Virus record (IMG/VR): IMGVR_UViG_3300045999_005197
Location: 1 to 30,903 of that record
Length of the DNA stretch: 30,903 nt
From: a virus
Reading direction: 5' to 3' (one strand)
In this document: positions 13,827-21,989 of the stretch, piece after piece
How the letters are laid out: the number at the start of each line of letters is the position of its first letter
Numbering within the stretch: position 1 is the first letter of the stretch
The notes under the pieces: generated by a model
The model's database searches: none
Told to the model about the DNA's origin: nothing
The model's input: the letters and a program-made list of their open reading frames with translations, nothing else
Translations under genes and position numbers: made by a program

Positions 13827-13834
13827 TTATTTAG
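13827..13834 (-). promoter_or_regulatory. Late-type promoter (CTAAATAA) for gp48
   Basis: The minus strand reads CTAAATAA 14 bases before the gp48 ATG. Its last TAA is also the stop codon of the preceding minus-strand gene. Confidence 0.55.
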
Positions 13835-14207
13835 TCCTGATTTTCCCATAAGGTAAAGAACGGAGATAATCAATCTCATTTGATTTTACTAGATGAAGTG
13901 CTCCTGCTACTTCTTGCCAGGTATAGTTTCTCATCATTCTCCAATGATAGTTGAAACCTTTGAATCCCCATCGTTGTACTTCAGTCACAGCAACTAAGGG
14001 ATGTTCATCATAAGTAATCTCTGGAGTTTTTGGTATGTATATAAAGGTATAGTAGTTTCCAGGATCAGGAACATATTCTATTTCTCTGAATACCTCCATG
14101 ATACTCATCATAATCAGGTCTGCATCTTCAGATCCATCCAACTTTCTTTTCAGTTGTGATATTCTTGGTGATTGTTTCTGAACATTTTGTCCAAAACCCT
14201 GTGCCAT
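13827..14207 (-). CDS. Conserved hypothetical protein of the gp4-gp48 cluster
   Basis: 126 residues. A basic disordered N-terminus (NVQKQSPRISQLKRKLDG) precedes a conserved body (PDPGNYYTFIYIPKTPEITYDEHPLVAV, WGFKGFNYHWRMMRNYTWQEV). It is known to me from marine T4-like phages in the same place but without assigned function. A role in assembly of the virion is likely from the neighbours. Its ATG shares a base with the gp4 stop (TAATG). Confidence 0.75.
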   Translation of the reverse strand: MAQGFGQNVQKQSPRISQLKRKLDGSEDADLIMMSIMEVFREIEYVPDPGNYYTFIYIPKTPEITYDEHPLVAVTEVQRWGFKGFNYHWRMMRNYTWQEVAGALHLVKSNEIDYLRSLPYGKIRTK

Positions 14208-14653
14208 TATCCTAACCCTAGTTCGTTTTCGGTTATAATACGAAACTCAAGCATTCTGTCAGCACAAAATTCTTTAGCAGCTTTCCACTTTGCTTCATTC
14301 ACTGCATAAGTTTTAACTTCGTTGATGAATGTTCTTGTTCTCTTTTTGCTTGTTTGAACAGGAGGCATTGTTTGTCTCTTTGGTTTAATTTCAATCACAT
14401 ACTTTTTGATCTCACCAGACTGTTCACGAACTTTGATAATGAAATCTGGAAAGTATCTTCTGACTCTACTAGTGGTAGGATCAAAATAAGGAATGAAGAA
14501 CTCTTCTGATCCCCATTCTAAAATGTTCTCATTTAAGTCACACCACCGACAGAAACGGCGTTCCCAACTGCTACGACAGATGATATTATTTGGATCACCT
14601 TTATACTTTTTCGGATACTCGGGTTTATAACGACTCTTAATGCTTTCTGCCAT
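14207..14653 (-). CDS. 4: Head completion protein gp4
   Basis: 148 residues matching T4 gp4 (also called gp50/65, about 150 residues). NNIICRSSWERRFCRWCDLN and the SSEEFFIPY-like segment are followed by RRYFPDFIIKV and YVIEIKPKRQT, a PD-(D/E)XK-like arrangement (P-D-F with E-I-K), suggesting a nuclease fold. In T4 it acts on filled heads before tail joining. It is first in the minus-strand structural unit, just downstream of a perfect TATAAATA late promoter. Confidence 0.9.
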   Translation of the reverse strand: MAESIKSRYKPEYPKKYKGDPNNIICRSSWERRFCRWCDLNENILEWGSEEFFIPYFDPTTSRVRRYFPDFIIKVREQSGEIKKYVIEIKPKRQTMPPVQTSKKRTRTFINEVKTYAVNEAKWKAAKEFCADRMLEFRIITENELGLG

Positions 14654-14676
14654 TATACATAATATATCGGTAGAAG

Positions 14677-14684
14677 TATTTATA
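14677..14684 (-). promoter_or_regulatory. Perfect T4 late promoter (TATAAATA) for the gp4-gp53 unit
   Basis: The minus strand reads TATAAATA, the exact T4 late consensus, 23 bases upstream of the gp4 ATG. The element ends 1 base before the gp54 ATG on the plus strand, so the intergenic space is nearly all promoter. Confidence 0.8.
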
Positions 14685-14685
14685 G

Positions 14686-15540
14686 ATGGCAGGTATCCGC
14701 CCAGACAGATTATCGGTAAGTGATATCAAATCTAGATTGTTAAACGTTGCTCAAACTTCATTATATCGTTTGACAATACCAGTTCCTGCTGGGGTTAGGA
14801 CCTTTGTATCTCAGAGAGGAATTAGTACCTTAGATATTGATAATATTTCTTTGTTGTGTACAGAAGCAAGTCTTCCTGGATCAACTTTGGCAACTCATGA
14901 TGTCACAAATGATTATCATGGTGTAAGTGAGAAGATGGTTTATCGCAGACTCTATGATGAGACTGCTGATATGACCTTTTATGTGGATAGGGAATATAAA
15001 GTTGTTGAATTCTTTGAGAGTTGGATAGATTATATTACTGGAGTTGGAGATGTTTTCAATAGAGAACAATTCAAAAGTCCATATGTTCATCATCGTGTAG
15101 AATATGCTGATAATTATAAGATAAATTTTTACCTCTCAAAGTTTGAAAGAGATCATCACTTCAATGGATCCACTAGAACTCTTGATTATACTTTTGTATA
15201 TGGATTTCCTGTCAGTATTACAGCAATGCCAGTTTCATATGATCAAAGTCAAATATTAAAGTGTAATGTATCTTTTTCATTCATTCGTTATGTAATGCAG
15301 AGAAGTGGTTCTTCTGATGTTTCGGTTGTTAAAAATCAAAATGCTCCTGGAATCAGTGAACTTGGACAGTTTGATCCCAAAAATGAATTCATAAGTCCTG
15401 AGTTTGGAATATCTGAAACCCCAGCATCAGAATTTAATACTTCAAAAATGACTAGAACACTTACCAATGAATATTATGTTAATTTCGGTCAAAATGCTCA
15501 AGACGCAACGAACACAGCAAACTTCTTTAGAGTTGGATAA
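14686..15540 (+). CDS. 54: Baseplate tail-tube initiator gp54
   Basis: 284 residues (T4 gp54 is 320). The tail-tube-like pattern is clear: LYRLTIPVPAGVRTF, LLCTEASLPGSTLATHDV, YRRLYDETADMTFYVDREYKVVEFFESWIDY and a late VYGFPVSITAMPVSYD strand. It sits on the gp48 cap and nucleates the gp19 tube. No late promoter is visible directly upstream on this strand, so expression probably starts within gp4. The TAA stop is part of an ATAAATA late motif. Confidence 0.85.
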   Translation: MAGIRPDRLSVSDIKSRLLNVAQTSLYRLTIPVPAGVRTFVSQRGISTLDIDNISLLCTEASLPGSTLATHDVTNDYHGVSEKMVYRRLYDETADMTFYVDREYKVVEFFESWIDYITGVGDVFNREQFKSPYVHHRVEYADNYKINFYLSKFERDHHFNGSTRTLDYTFVYGFPVSITAMPVSYDQSQILKCNVSFSFIRYVMQRSGSSDVSVVKNQNAPGISELGQFDPKNEFISPEFGISETPASEFNTSKMTRTLTNEYYVNFGQNAQDATNTANFFRVG

Positions 15541-15543
15541 ATA
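15537..15543 (+). promoter_or_regulatory. Late-type promoter (ATAAATA) overlapping the gp54 stop
   Basis: ATAAATA includes the gp54 TAA and lies 27 bases before the gp26 ATG at 15571. It would drive the long hub operon. Confidence 0.6.
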
Positions 15544-15570
15544 TCATTACTGAAACTTCTATAGGTCATT

Positions 15571-16290
15571 ATGCCTTTACCGACTATTGCAACACCAACT
15601 TATGAACTTGAGTTGCCATCTACAGGAAAACCAATCAAGTACCGACCTTTCTTAGTTAAAGAAGAGAAACTACTGGTCTTAGCACTTGAGACAGAAGATA
15701 CTAAAGAAATCTCAAATGCCATCAAGGCAGTACTCAAGAATTGTATCCAAACAAAAGGTATTAAGGTAGAGGCACTACCAACCTTTGATATTGAATACTT
15801 GTTCTTGAACATTCGTGGTAAGTCCGTTGGTGAAGAGATTCAAGTAAATCTTATTGCACCTGATGATGGAGAAACATCGGTGCCTGTAACAATTAATATT
15901 GATGAAATTAAAGTTCAGAAAGCAGAAGATCATACAAATAAGATTAAACTTGATGATAGTTTGATGATGGAAATGAAGTATCCATCACTTGATCAGTTCA
16001 TCAAGAACAACTTTGACATGTCAGGTAATGTTGGTATTGATCAATCTTTTGATTTGATTGCTTCTTGTGTAGATAAAATTTACAGTGAAGAAGAAGTTTG
16101 GGTTGCTGCTGATGTAACTAAGAAAGAACTGGTTGATTTCTTAGAGCAGATGAATTCTATTCAATTCAAGCAAGTTGAAAAGTTCTTTGAGACAATGCCC
16201 AAGTTGTCTCATGAAATTACCTTTACAAATCCAAAGACAAAAGTAGAAAGCACTGTAGTATTAGAAGGGTTATCAAGTTTTTTCGCATAG
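15571..16290 (+). CDS. 26: Baseplate hub / tail assembly protein gp26
   Basis: 239 residues of the T4_baseplate (gp26) family: LPSTGKPIKYRPFLVKEEKLLVLALE near the start, an LPTFDIEYLFLNIRGKSVGEEI motif, and a helical C-terminus. In T4 it helps assemble the central hub. The last codons read AGT TTT TTC GCA TAG, placing a T TTT TTC heptamer in the reading frame just before the stop. A -1 shift would extend the protein by 60 residues through the next frame (see the recoding site). It is followed by large tail proteins, the usual place for tail assembly chaperones. Confidence 0.88.
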   Translation: MPLPTIATPTYELELPSTGKPIKYRPFLVKEEKLLVLALETEDTKEISNAIKAVLKNCIQTKGIKVEALPTFDIEYLFLNIRGKSVGEEIQVNLIAPDDGETSVPVTINIDEIKVQKAEDHTNKIKLDDSLMMEMKYPSLDQFIKNNFDMSGNVGIDQSFDLIASCVDKIYSEEEVWVAADVTKKELVDFLEQMNSIQFKQVEKFFETMPKLSHEITFTNPKTKVESTVVLEGLSSFFA

Positions 16291-16308
16291 GAATGGTCCA
16301 TATGGACC
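16263..16308 (+). promoter_or_regulatory. Putative -1 programmed ribosomal frameshift signal
   Basis: Three elements occur in order. AGAAGGG (16263-16269) is Shine-Dalgarno-like. T TTT TTC (16278-16284) is a canonical X XXY YYZ heptamer in the gp26 frame. GGTCCATATGGACC (16295-16308) is a perfect palindrome able to form a 5-bp stem with ATAT loop, 10 bases after the heptamer. After a shift, reading continues CGC ATA GGA ATG into the downstream frame, which stays open for 60 codons. Confidence 0.65.
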
Positions 16309-16466
16309 TTGAGAACTACTACAAGATTAACTTTGCCTTGATGCAGTTCCATAAATATTCATTAACAGAGGTTGAAAATTTGATTCCTTGGGAACGAGAT
16401 GTCTATATTGGTTTATTACAACAACATCTGGAAGATGAAAAACTAAGACAACAGCAGAATGGCTGA
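16293..16466 (+). CDS. gp26 frameshift extension / small tail assembly protein
   Basis: 57 residues if started at ATG 16293 (54 from ATG 16302), containing YYKINFALMQFHKYSLTEVENL and IPWERDVYIGLLQQHLEDEK. This helical pattern is typical of the C-terminal domain of phage tail assembly chaperones. ATG 16293 has no spaced Shine-Dalgarno, and ATG 16302 has only AGGA at 9 bases. Expression as a -1 frameshift fusion to gp26 (298 residues in total) is plausible. Its last 8 bases overlap the next gene. Confidence 0.72.
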   Translation: MVHMDLENYYKINFALMQFHKYSLTEVENLIPWERDVYIGLLQQHLEDEKLRQQQNG

Positions 16467-18639
16467 TAACATCCCCAGTTTAGACGATCTACTTAAGAGC
16501 ATTCAAGAAGAGGATGATGATAACATCCCTGGTTTGGATGATCTGTTGGAAAGTATTAAAAACGAGGATGTACCTCAATCATCTTCCGCACTTGCTGTTA
16601 TACCAAAAAAACCAGATGATTTAGTAGAAGAAGATATAGACTCTCAGATTCTTTCTATCTTAGGGTTGGAAGAAGTCTTTGATTTAACTTATGAAGAGTA
16701 TGCTTCTCTCTTAAAGGAAGCAGCAGTTAAAGGAAGAATGCCAGACTCTCAGATGACAACTGAGAGTATTGAGTTAGTTACAAATGAACTCAAGAGAGTA
16801 AGGAATAAGACTGGTAGGTTTAAAGTTAAACCAAAGAAGATTGATATTAATAAAGTATTAGATCGTAAACAACCAACTCCTCCTGGTGCGATTGTAAAGG
16901 CACAGAAACTTATACCACAAGCAGCAGAGGTAGCACCCGAGCAAGAGAAAAAACCTGTAGTTGATACTGAGAATTTACAGGGAGATCTTATTGATGGTAT
17001 TGGTAATATTTTAGAGTCTTTGATTACCATCAGAACTTTATTGTCAAGTCAAAGTAAGACGGAACAAAAAGCAGCACAAGAAGATAGAAAAGAAACAGAA
17101 AAGAAAAAGAAGAAGGAAAGAGAATCAATATTAGAAAAGAAGAAACCAAAGTCACCTATACTTAACGCACTCACTAAACCTGTTGATGATTTCTTTGGTG
17201 CGATTAAGAGATTCTTTACGAATGTTCTTTTGGGTTCTGTTGTTCTTGGAATGTTTAGGTGGTTGAAGGATCCAGCAAATCAAAAAGCAATTGATGGGTT
17301 TGCTAACTTCTTACAGAATAATGCTGGGTTAATACTTGGCGGATTACTTGCGATTGCTTTACTGCCTATTGCTCCAATGTTGTTGGGGTTAACCAAAACA
17401 CTACTAGGTGGTGTTGGTCTTCTTAGTGGAGCACTTGGTGGACTTGGTGGACTATTATTAAAAATACCTGGACTAGGGGCAGCTGCCGCAGCAGCAGGTC
17501 CTGTTGCTGGAGCAATAGCAGCAAGTGGAGCTGCTGCTGTTGGAGTCACTTTAGCTATGAAAGGAACTTATGATTTAATAAGAGGTCAGATAGCAGGTGG
17601 TGGAGATTTTGCCAAAGTTGATGAGCAGTTGAGAAATAAACTTGCAGGATATGGTATAACTGAAACTGGAATGACTTATAAAAAAGGATCTAGAAAACAA
17701 CAAAAGTTGTCGGCATCCCAACAAAAAATGTATGAAGAAATACAAGGAAAAAGAAATGAATTAAAAAAATTAAAAGAGGAAAGAGATGTTAAAATAAGAA
17801 ATATTGAGTTAGATCCAAAGTATTATACACAAAAATCTCCCAGATCTGCTAGAGTTTTGAGTAAAGAGGGTGAAAGAAAAATACAAGAAATTAGAGAATC
17901 TTATAATCAAAAAGCATTAAAAGTATTTCAACCAGAACAACCATCAGTTCAACCACAAACTCCAGCAGTTCCTGGAGCACCACCATCCCAAAAAGGATTG
18001 CCATCATTACCTCCAACAAATACTCTTCCAGGAAAACAGCACTATGGTGCAGATAGAGGAGGAGGGAGAAAACACGCTGGTGTAGATTTTGATGCTGGTG
18101 CTAATGATTCATTCTATAGTAGAATAGGTGGTGAAGTTACTAATATAGGTAATGATTCTGGTGGGTATTACAAATATGTTGATATATACAACCCAGAACT
18201 TAATGTCACTGAAAGAATTGCTGAAGGTGATACCATTTTAGTTAGAAAAGGACAAAAAGTTTCTCCAGGAACTCCAGTTGCTAAGGGAACAAATACTACT
18301 GGAGTTTTTCATTATGAAATAAGAAAAGGTAAAGCAACAACTTTTGGATTTGCTGGAACATTAGATCCTATAGCATTTTTAGGAAATCCAACTACGCAAA
18401 CTCAAGTAACACAGTCTCCAGCAGCACAAGTAGCACAAACAGCAGCACCTACACCATCAATACCATCACCAACTGGTAGAGGTAATATTGTGCCTATACC
18501 AATACCAACTGGAGGTGGAGCACAACAGGCATCAAGTGGAACTGCACCTAATCAAGCACCAGTTCCAAGATTCTCCTCCGAGGATCCAAACAACACAACT
18601 ACTATGGTTGTCAGAGCAATCTATAACATCGTAGGATAA
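16459..18639 (+). CDS. Large tail protein with M23 peptidase-like domain
   Basis: 726 residues. A tandem motif (NIPSLDDLLKSI and NIPGLDDLLESI) opens the protein. A lysine/glutamate coiled coil comes near 200-235. A hydrophobic FFTNVLLGSVVLGMF segment lies near 252, and glycine/alanine-rich membrane-active helices near 288-365. A second coiled coil is followed by an M23-like fold at about 535-640. There HAGVD and FHYEIR keep the zinc ligands, but the two catalytic histidines appear replaced. A Pro/Gln/Ala-rich linker ends the protein. Its position after gp26 suggests a tape-measure or hub component that reaches the cell envelope. Confidence 0.72.
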   Translation: MADNIPSLDDLLKSIQEEDDDNIPGLDDLLESIKNEDVPQSSSALAVIPKKPDDLVEEDIDSQILSILGLEEVFDLTYEEYASLLKEAAVKGRMPDSQMTTESIELVTNELKRVRNKTGRFKVKPKKIDINKVLDRKQPTPPGAIVKAQKLIPQAAEVAPEQEKKPVVDTENLQGDLIDGIGNILESLITIRTLLSSQSKTEQKAAQEDRKETEKKKKKERESILEKKKPKSPILNALTKPVDDFFGAIKRFFTNVLLGSVVLGMFRWLKDPANQKAIDGFANFLQNNAGLILGGLLAIALLPIAPMLLGLTKTLLGGVGLLSGALGGLGGLLLKIPGLGAAAAAAGPVAGAIAASGAAAVGVTLAMKGTYDLIRGQIAGGGDFAKVDEQLRNKLAGYGITETGMTYKKGSRKQQKLSASQQKMYEEIQGKRNELKKLKEERDVKIRNIELDPKYYTQKSPRSARVLSKEGERKIQEIRESYNQKALKVFQPEQPSVQPQTPAVPGAPPSQKGLPSLPPTNTLPGKQHYGADRGGGRKHAGVDFDAGANDSFYSRIGGEVTNIGNDSGGYYKYVDIYNPELNVTERIAEGDTILVRKGQKVSPGTPVAKGTNTTGVFHYEIRKGKATTFGFAGTLDPIAFLGNPTTQTQVTQSPAAQVAQTAAPTPSIPSPTGRGNIVPIPIPTGGGAQQASSGTAPNQAPVPRFSSEDPNNTTTMVVRAIYNIVG

Positions 18640-20414
18640 TGTTACCAGCACTCGTCGGATTTGCCGCAAAGGCATTACTACCATCAGAAAAGAAAGTTGA
18701 TAAGGATAAGTTCTTTGAGAAGAAGAAAGCATCCTCTATTCAAAAGATTGATGATGAGAGTGCTGTAGTAAAACAACCAACGGTTCAAAAGAAAACCGTA
18801 TCGACTAATTTACTTCTTCCTCCAGCAGAAATTAAAGCACTTCCTCCTGCTGCTGAAGTTAAGAAAGATGTAAAGACTGGCAGACTAGATGATATTTTTG
18901 ATAGAGTTGGTGAGACTCTTCAAGGTATTATTGATGTATTGAGTAACAGAAATCAAACTCAAAAAGAAGAAGAGACTAATAAGAAACAACAGGCAAAGGT
19001 AGATGAGAAAAAGGAAAAAGAAGAAAAGTTAGAAAAGGATGCAAAGAAAAAACCATTCAAGATGCCTAACATAAAGGCACCTGAGGATAAGTTTAATCTT
19101 ATGAGATTCTTTGGTAATGTTTTACTTGGATCTCTTGCTCTTGCGATCTTCAATAATCTTGAACAGATTATAGAGACTCTAAAAAATGTTTTTCAAACCA
19201 TTAAAGATTTCATTACGAAAGTTGGTGAGTTCTTTAGTCCTGTTTGGGATGGATTGAAATGGATTACTGGAGAAGGAACAAAGTTAGTTGGAAAATTACT
19301 TGGTGTTCCTTCAGAGAATCTTGATAGTAAAGACATCAAAAAAAATATTGATGAGATCGCCAAGAAGATTCCATTCTTAGAGAACTTATTTAAAGGTATT
19401 CAAAGCACTATTGATAGTCTTCGTGGTGGTGGAGAGTCTTCTCAACCAAATGCTGGTGGTGGAGGAGGTGATGGTGGTGGTTATGTTTCTCCTGCTGTTG
19501 GATCAAAGGCAGGAGCATATGACATTGCTTCTAAAATCGGTGCAAATAAACAACAGTGGGATACCTATAGAAATACAATCGCACAGATAGAATCTGGTGG
19601 AAGATATGATGTTGCTGGTGGTAGTGGAAAATATTATGATGGAAGATATCAAATGGGTGGACCTGCAAAAACTGATGCTGCAAGAATTTTAGGAATACCA
19701 GATCCTGGACATTCGGATAATCCTAATGATCCAAGAAGAGTGGCTTTCAGAAAGAATCCAGAACTTCAGGAAAGAATGTTTGCAGCATATACTCTTGCAA
19801 ATCACGGATACCTTTCTTCTGATAGAAATTATCAATCAAAACAAACAGTAGAACAAAAACTACAAGTTCTTGGATACGCTCACAATCAGGGTGCTGGTGG
19901 AGCATCAAAATGGATGAGAACTGGGAAGGTAGGTAAAGATGGATTTGGGACTTCGGGAACAAAATACAGCAATGCACTGAGAGAAGCATTTAAAAGATCA
20001 CCATCTTATAGACAACAGCAAGCAGATACGACTGCCCAACAAGCAGCACAACAAGCAGCTGCACCAGCACAAACTCAAGCACCACCTGCTCCCACATTAC
20101 CTTCACCACAGCAGGCATCTGCAGCAGCACCATCATCGCAAGCAGCAGCACCAGCACAAGCACAAGTCTCATCAACACAAGCACCACCAGCAGTATCTGC
20201 AAGTGTTCCTCAGATTATGCAACAAGCAGATTATGAGATTCCTGGTGGTACTCCATCATCCACAATACTTCCAATACCTATCGGTGGTAGTTCTTCACCG
20301 ATGATGATGGGCGGTGGAGGAACAAGAGTGGTTCCTATTGGTATGTCTAAACAAGAACTATTAAATAGTTATTATCAAACTCAACTTATTGGGTTCTTAT
20401 ACAAACAAGGATAA
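18639..20414 (+). CDS. Large tail protein with lysozyme/transglycosylase-like domain
   Basis: 591 residues, coupled to the upstream gene by TAATG and built on a similar plan. A charged coiled coil (105-140) precedes a hydrophobic segment FFGNVLLGSLALAIF (157-171) almost identical to that of the neighbour. Next come a Gly-rich hinge and a lysozyme-like domain at about 305-450. It has IAQIESGGRYD (candidate catalytic Glu318), GRYQMG and LGYAHNQGAGGASKWM, as in soluble lytic transglycosylases. The C-terminus is a low-complexity Ala/Gln/Pro stretch and a PIPIGG tail shared with its neighbour. It is a good candidate for local peptidoglycan cutting during DNA entry. Confidence 0.75.
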   Translation: MLPALVGFAAKALLPSEKKVDKDKFFEKKKASSIQKIDDESAVVKQPTVQKKTVSTNLLLPPAEIKALPPAAEVKKDVKTGRLDDIFDRVGETLQGIIDVLSNRNQTQKEEETNKKQQAKVDEKKEKEEKLEKDAKKKPFKMPNIKAPEDKFNLMRFFGNVLLGSLALAIFNNLEQIIETLKNVFQTIKDFITKVGEFFSPVWDGLKWITGEGTKLVGKLLGVPSENLDSKDIKKNIDEIAKKIPFLENLFKGIQSTIDSLRGGGESSQPNAGGGGGDGGGYVSPAVGSKAGAYDIASKIGANKQQWDTYRNTIAQIESGGRYDVAGGSGKYYDGRYQMGGPAKTDAARILGIPDPGHSDNPNDPRRVAFRKNPELQERMFAAYTLANHGYLSSDRNYQSKQTVEQKLQVLGYAHNQGAGGASKWMRTGKVGKDGFGTSGTKYSNALREAFKRSPSYRQQQADTTAQQAAQQAAAPAQTQAPPAPTLPSPQQASAAAPSSQAAAPAQAQVSSTQAPPAVSASVPQIMQQADYEIPGGTPSSTILPIPIGGSSSPMMMGGGGTRVVPIGMSKQELLNSYYQTQLIGFLYKQG

Positions 20415-21769
20415 TGGCAGATAATCAGGCAACAAGAGCAGGTAATATAACCAAGTTTGATATTCAATCTACTGATGGCACCAAAGCCATAGACATTTCT
20501 GCTGGTGTTGTTGAGTTAAATTACTATGAAAATATACTATCTAACTCAATATCAATGACCGCAACTGTTATTGATACTGGTTTTACTGATAGTAAACTTG
20601 GTAATGTTGGAATAGTTGATGGTCTTCCTCTTCGTGGTGGAGAATTGTCAACCATTGTTGTTGAAGATAACCAACCAAAACCAAACAAATTAGAATTCAA
20701 AACTGAAAAATCTTTTTATATTAATCGGGTTCGTGATATAGATCCTGGAACACAAAAAGATCTTTATTCAATTGACTTTGCACCAAGAGAATACTTTGCA
20801 AATGAACAAAGTAGAGTTGTAAAAAGATATGATGGTAATATATCTGATAACATTAGACAGATTTTAACAAAACCATTATCGAATGGAACTGGTTTGTTGA
20901 CTCAAAAGAATGTGAATGTTGATGATACACTAGTTAAGTATAACTTTATTGGTAATGACAGAAAACCATTCTATGTTTGTACTTGGTTAGCATCAAAATC
21001 AATTCCAAAAGAAGTTGGAAAGGATGATGGAGCAGCAGGTTATTTGTTTTACGAAACTTATGATGGATATAATTTTAGATCAATTGACGCTTTATTTGCT
21101 CAGAAGTATGGGGATAAGAACTATAAGAAAAAGTATATCTACAATAATACCGAATCAAAACCAAATGAATATGATGATAAGGTATTATCCTACAACATAG
21201 AAAGAGATATTGATCTTGGTAACAATTTGACTTTAGGAACCTATGCGAATAGAAGTATCTTCTTTGACTTTTATGCTATGGACTATAGAGTTAGACAATA
21301 TAGTGTTGATGATAATCAAAAAGATAAGATTGTTAATGGTGGATTGGATGAAATTTTATCAGTCTCTGAGGAGTTTAGAAAACCTGTATCAAGATTGATG
21401 AATCACGTTCTTGATGTGGGAACATTACCCGCAGGAAAAGATGCAAATGCTCAATTAGAAACTTGGAAGAATACTCCATTTGATCCTACTTATGATGCTG
21501 CAAGAACAATGGTTCAGTCTGTAATGAGATACAATCAAATGTTCTTGATTAAGGTGAACGTTATAGTTCCTGGAGATTTTAGTTTAAGAGCAGGTGATTT
21601 AGTTTATTGTGACTTCCCTGGACTTACTGTAGAACAAAATAAACAAGTCAATAAGCAGAGTGGTGGCATATATATGATAGCAAGTTTGTGTCACCGAATT
21701 ACACCAAGAGTAACATTTACGAGTATGACTCTCGTAAGAGACAGTTTTGGAAGAAAACCGTTCAAGTAG
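20414..21769 (+). CDS. 27: Baseplate hub protein, gp27-like
   Basis: 451 residues. It has an N-terminal beta-rich start (GNITKFDIQSTDGTKAIDI, ELNYYENILSNSISMTATVIDTG) and a C-terminal RAGDLVYCDFPG... IYMIASLCHRITPRVTFTSMTLVRDSFG. This is the pattern of gp27/gpD-type hub proteins that form the ring under the tail tube (T4 gp27 is 391). It lies between the large tail proteins and the gp5-like gene, as expected for the hub. The symbol is by function and place rather than by close similarity. Confidence 0.7.
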   Translation: MADNQATRAGNITKFDIQSTDGTKAIDISAGVVELNYYENILSNSISMTATVIDTGFTDSKLGNVGIVDGLPLRGGELSTIVVEDNQPKPNKLEFKTEKSFYINRVRDIDPGTQKDLYSIDFAPREYFANEQSRVVKRYDGNISDNIRQILTKPLSNGTGLLTQKNVNVDDTLVKYNFIGNDRKPFYVCTWLASKSIPKEVGKDDGAAGYLFYETYDGYNFRSIDALFAQKYGDKNYKKKYIYNNTESKPNEYDDKVLSYNIERDIDLGNNLTLGTYANRSIFFDFYAMDYRVRQYSVDDNQKDKIVNGGLDEILSVSEEFRKPVSRLMNHVLDVGTLPAGKDANAQLETWKNTPFDPTYDAARTMVQSVMRYNQMFLIKVNVIVPGDFSLRAGDLVYCDFPGLTVEQNKQVNKQSGGIYMIASLCHRITPRVTFTSMTLVRDSFGRKPFK

Positions 21770-21773
21770 AAAA

Positions 21774-21989
21774 ATGTCAGAAAAATCACTACAACAACAC
21801 ATCAATGATGATAAGGATCAATTGGATGATCCCAATACAAGTGGTCAACGTCGTCGTCACTTAGAAGACGAATTAGAACACCTAGAAAAATATCAGGCAA
21901 ATCATCCTGATACTGATCATGATCCAACTGGATTTGAGATGTATTGTGATGAGAATCCTGATGCATTAGAATGTAGAATCTATGATTGA
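21774..21989 (+). CDS. Small conserved acidic protein
   Basis: 71 residues (MSEKSLQQHINDDKDQLDDP...), highly charged, with a helical RRRHLEDELEHLEKYQANHP and a CDENPDALECRIYD end carrying two Cys. Conserved in cyanophages between the hub genes without known function. It starts 4 bases after the gp27-like stop, and its last 8 bases overlap the gp5-like start. Possibly an assembly helper (inference from position). Confidence 0.72.
   Translation: MSEKSLQQHINDDKDQLDDPNTSGQRRRHLEDELEHLEKYQANHPDTDHDPTGFEMYCDENPDALECRIYD

Noticed and set aside
17280-17549. Ala/Pro-rich minus-strand frame opposite the Gly/Ala region of the M23-like protein
   Set aside because: Composition mirrors the GGA/GCA-rich sense strand. 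It is a typical shadow frame.
20020-20200. DNA direct repeats (caagcagca type) in the 591-residue tail protein gene
   Set aside because: They reflect a low-complexity Ala/Gln/Pro linker in the protein, not a mobile or CRISPR repeat.
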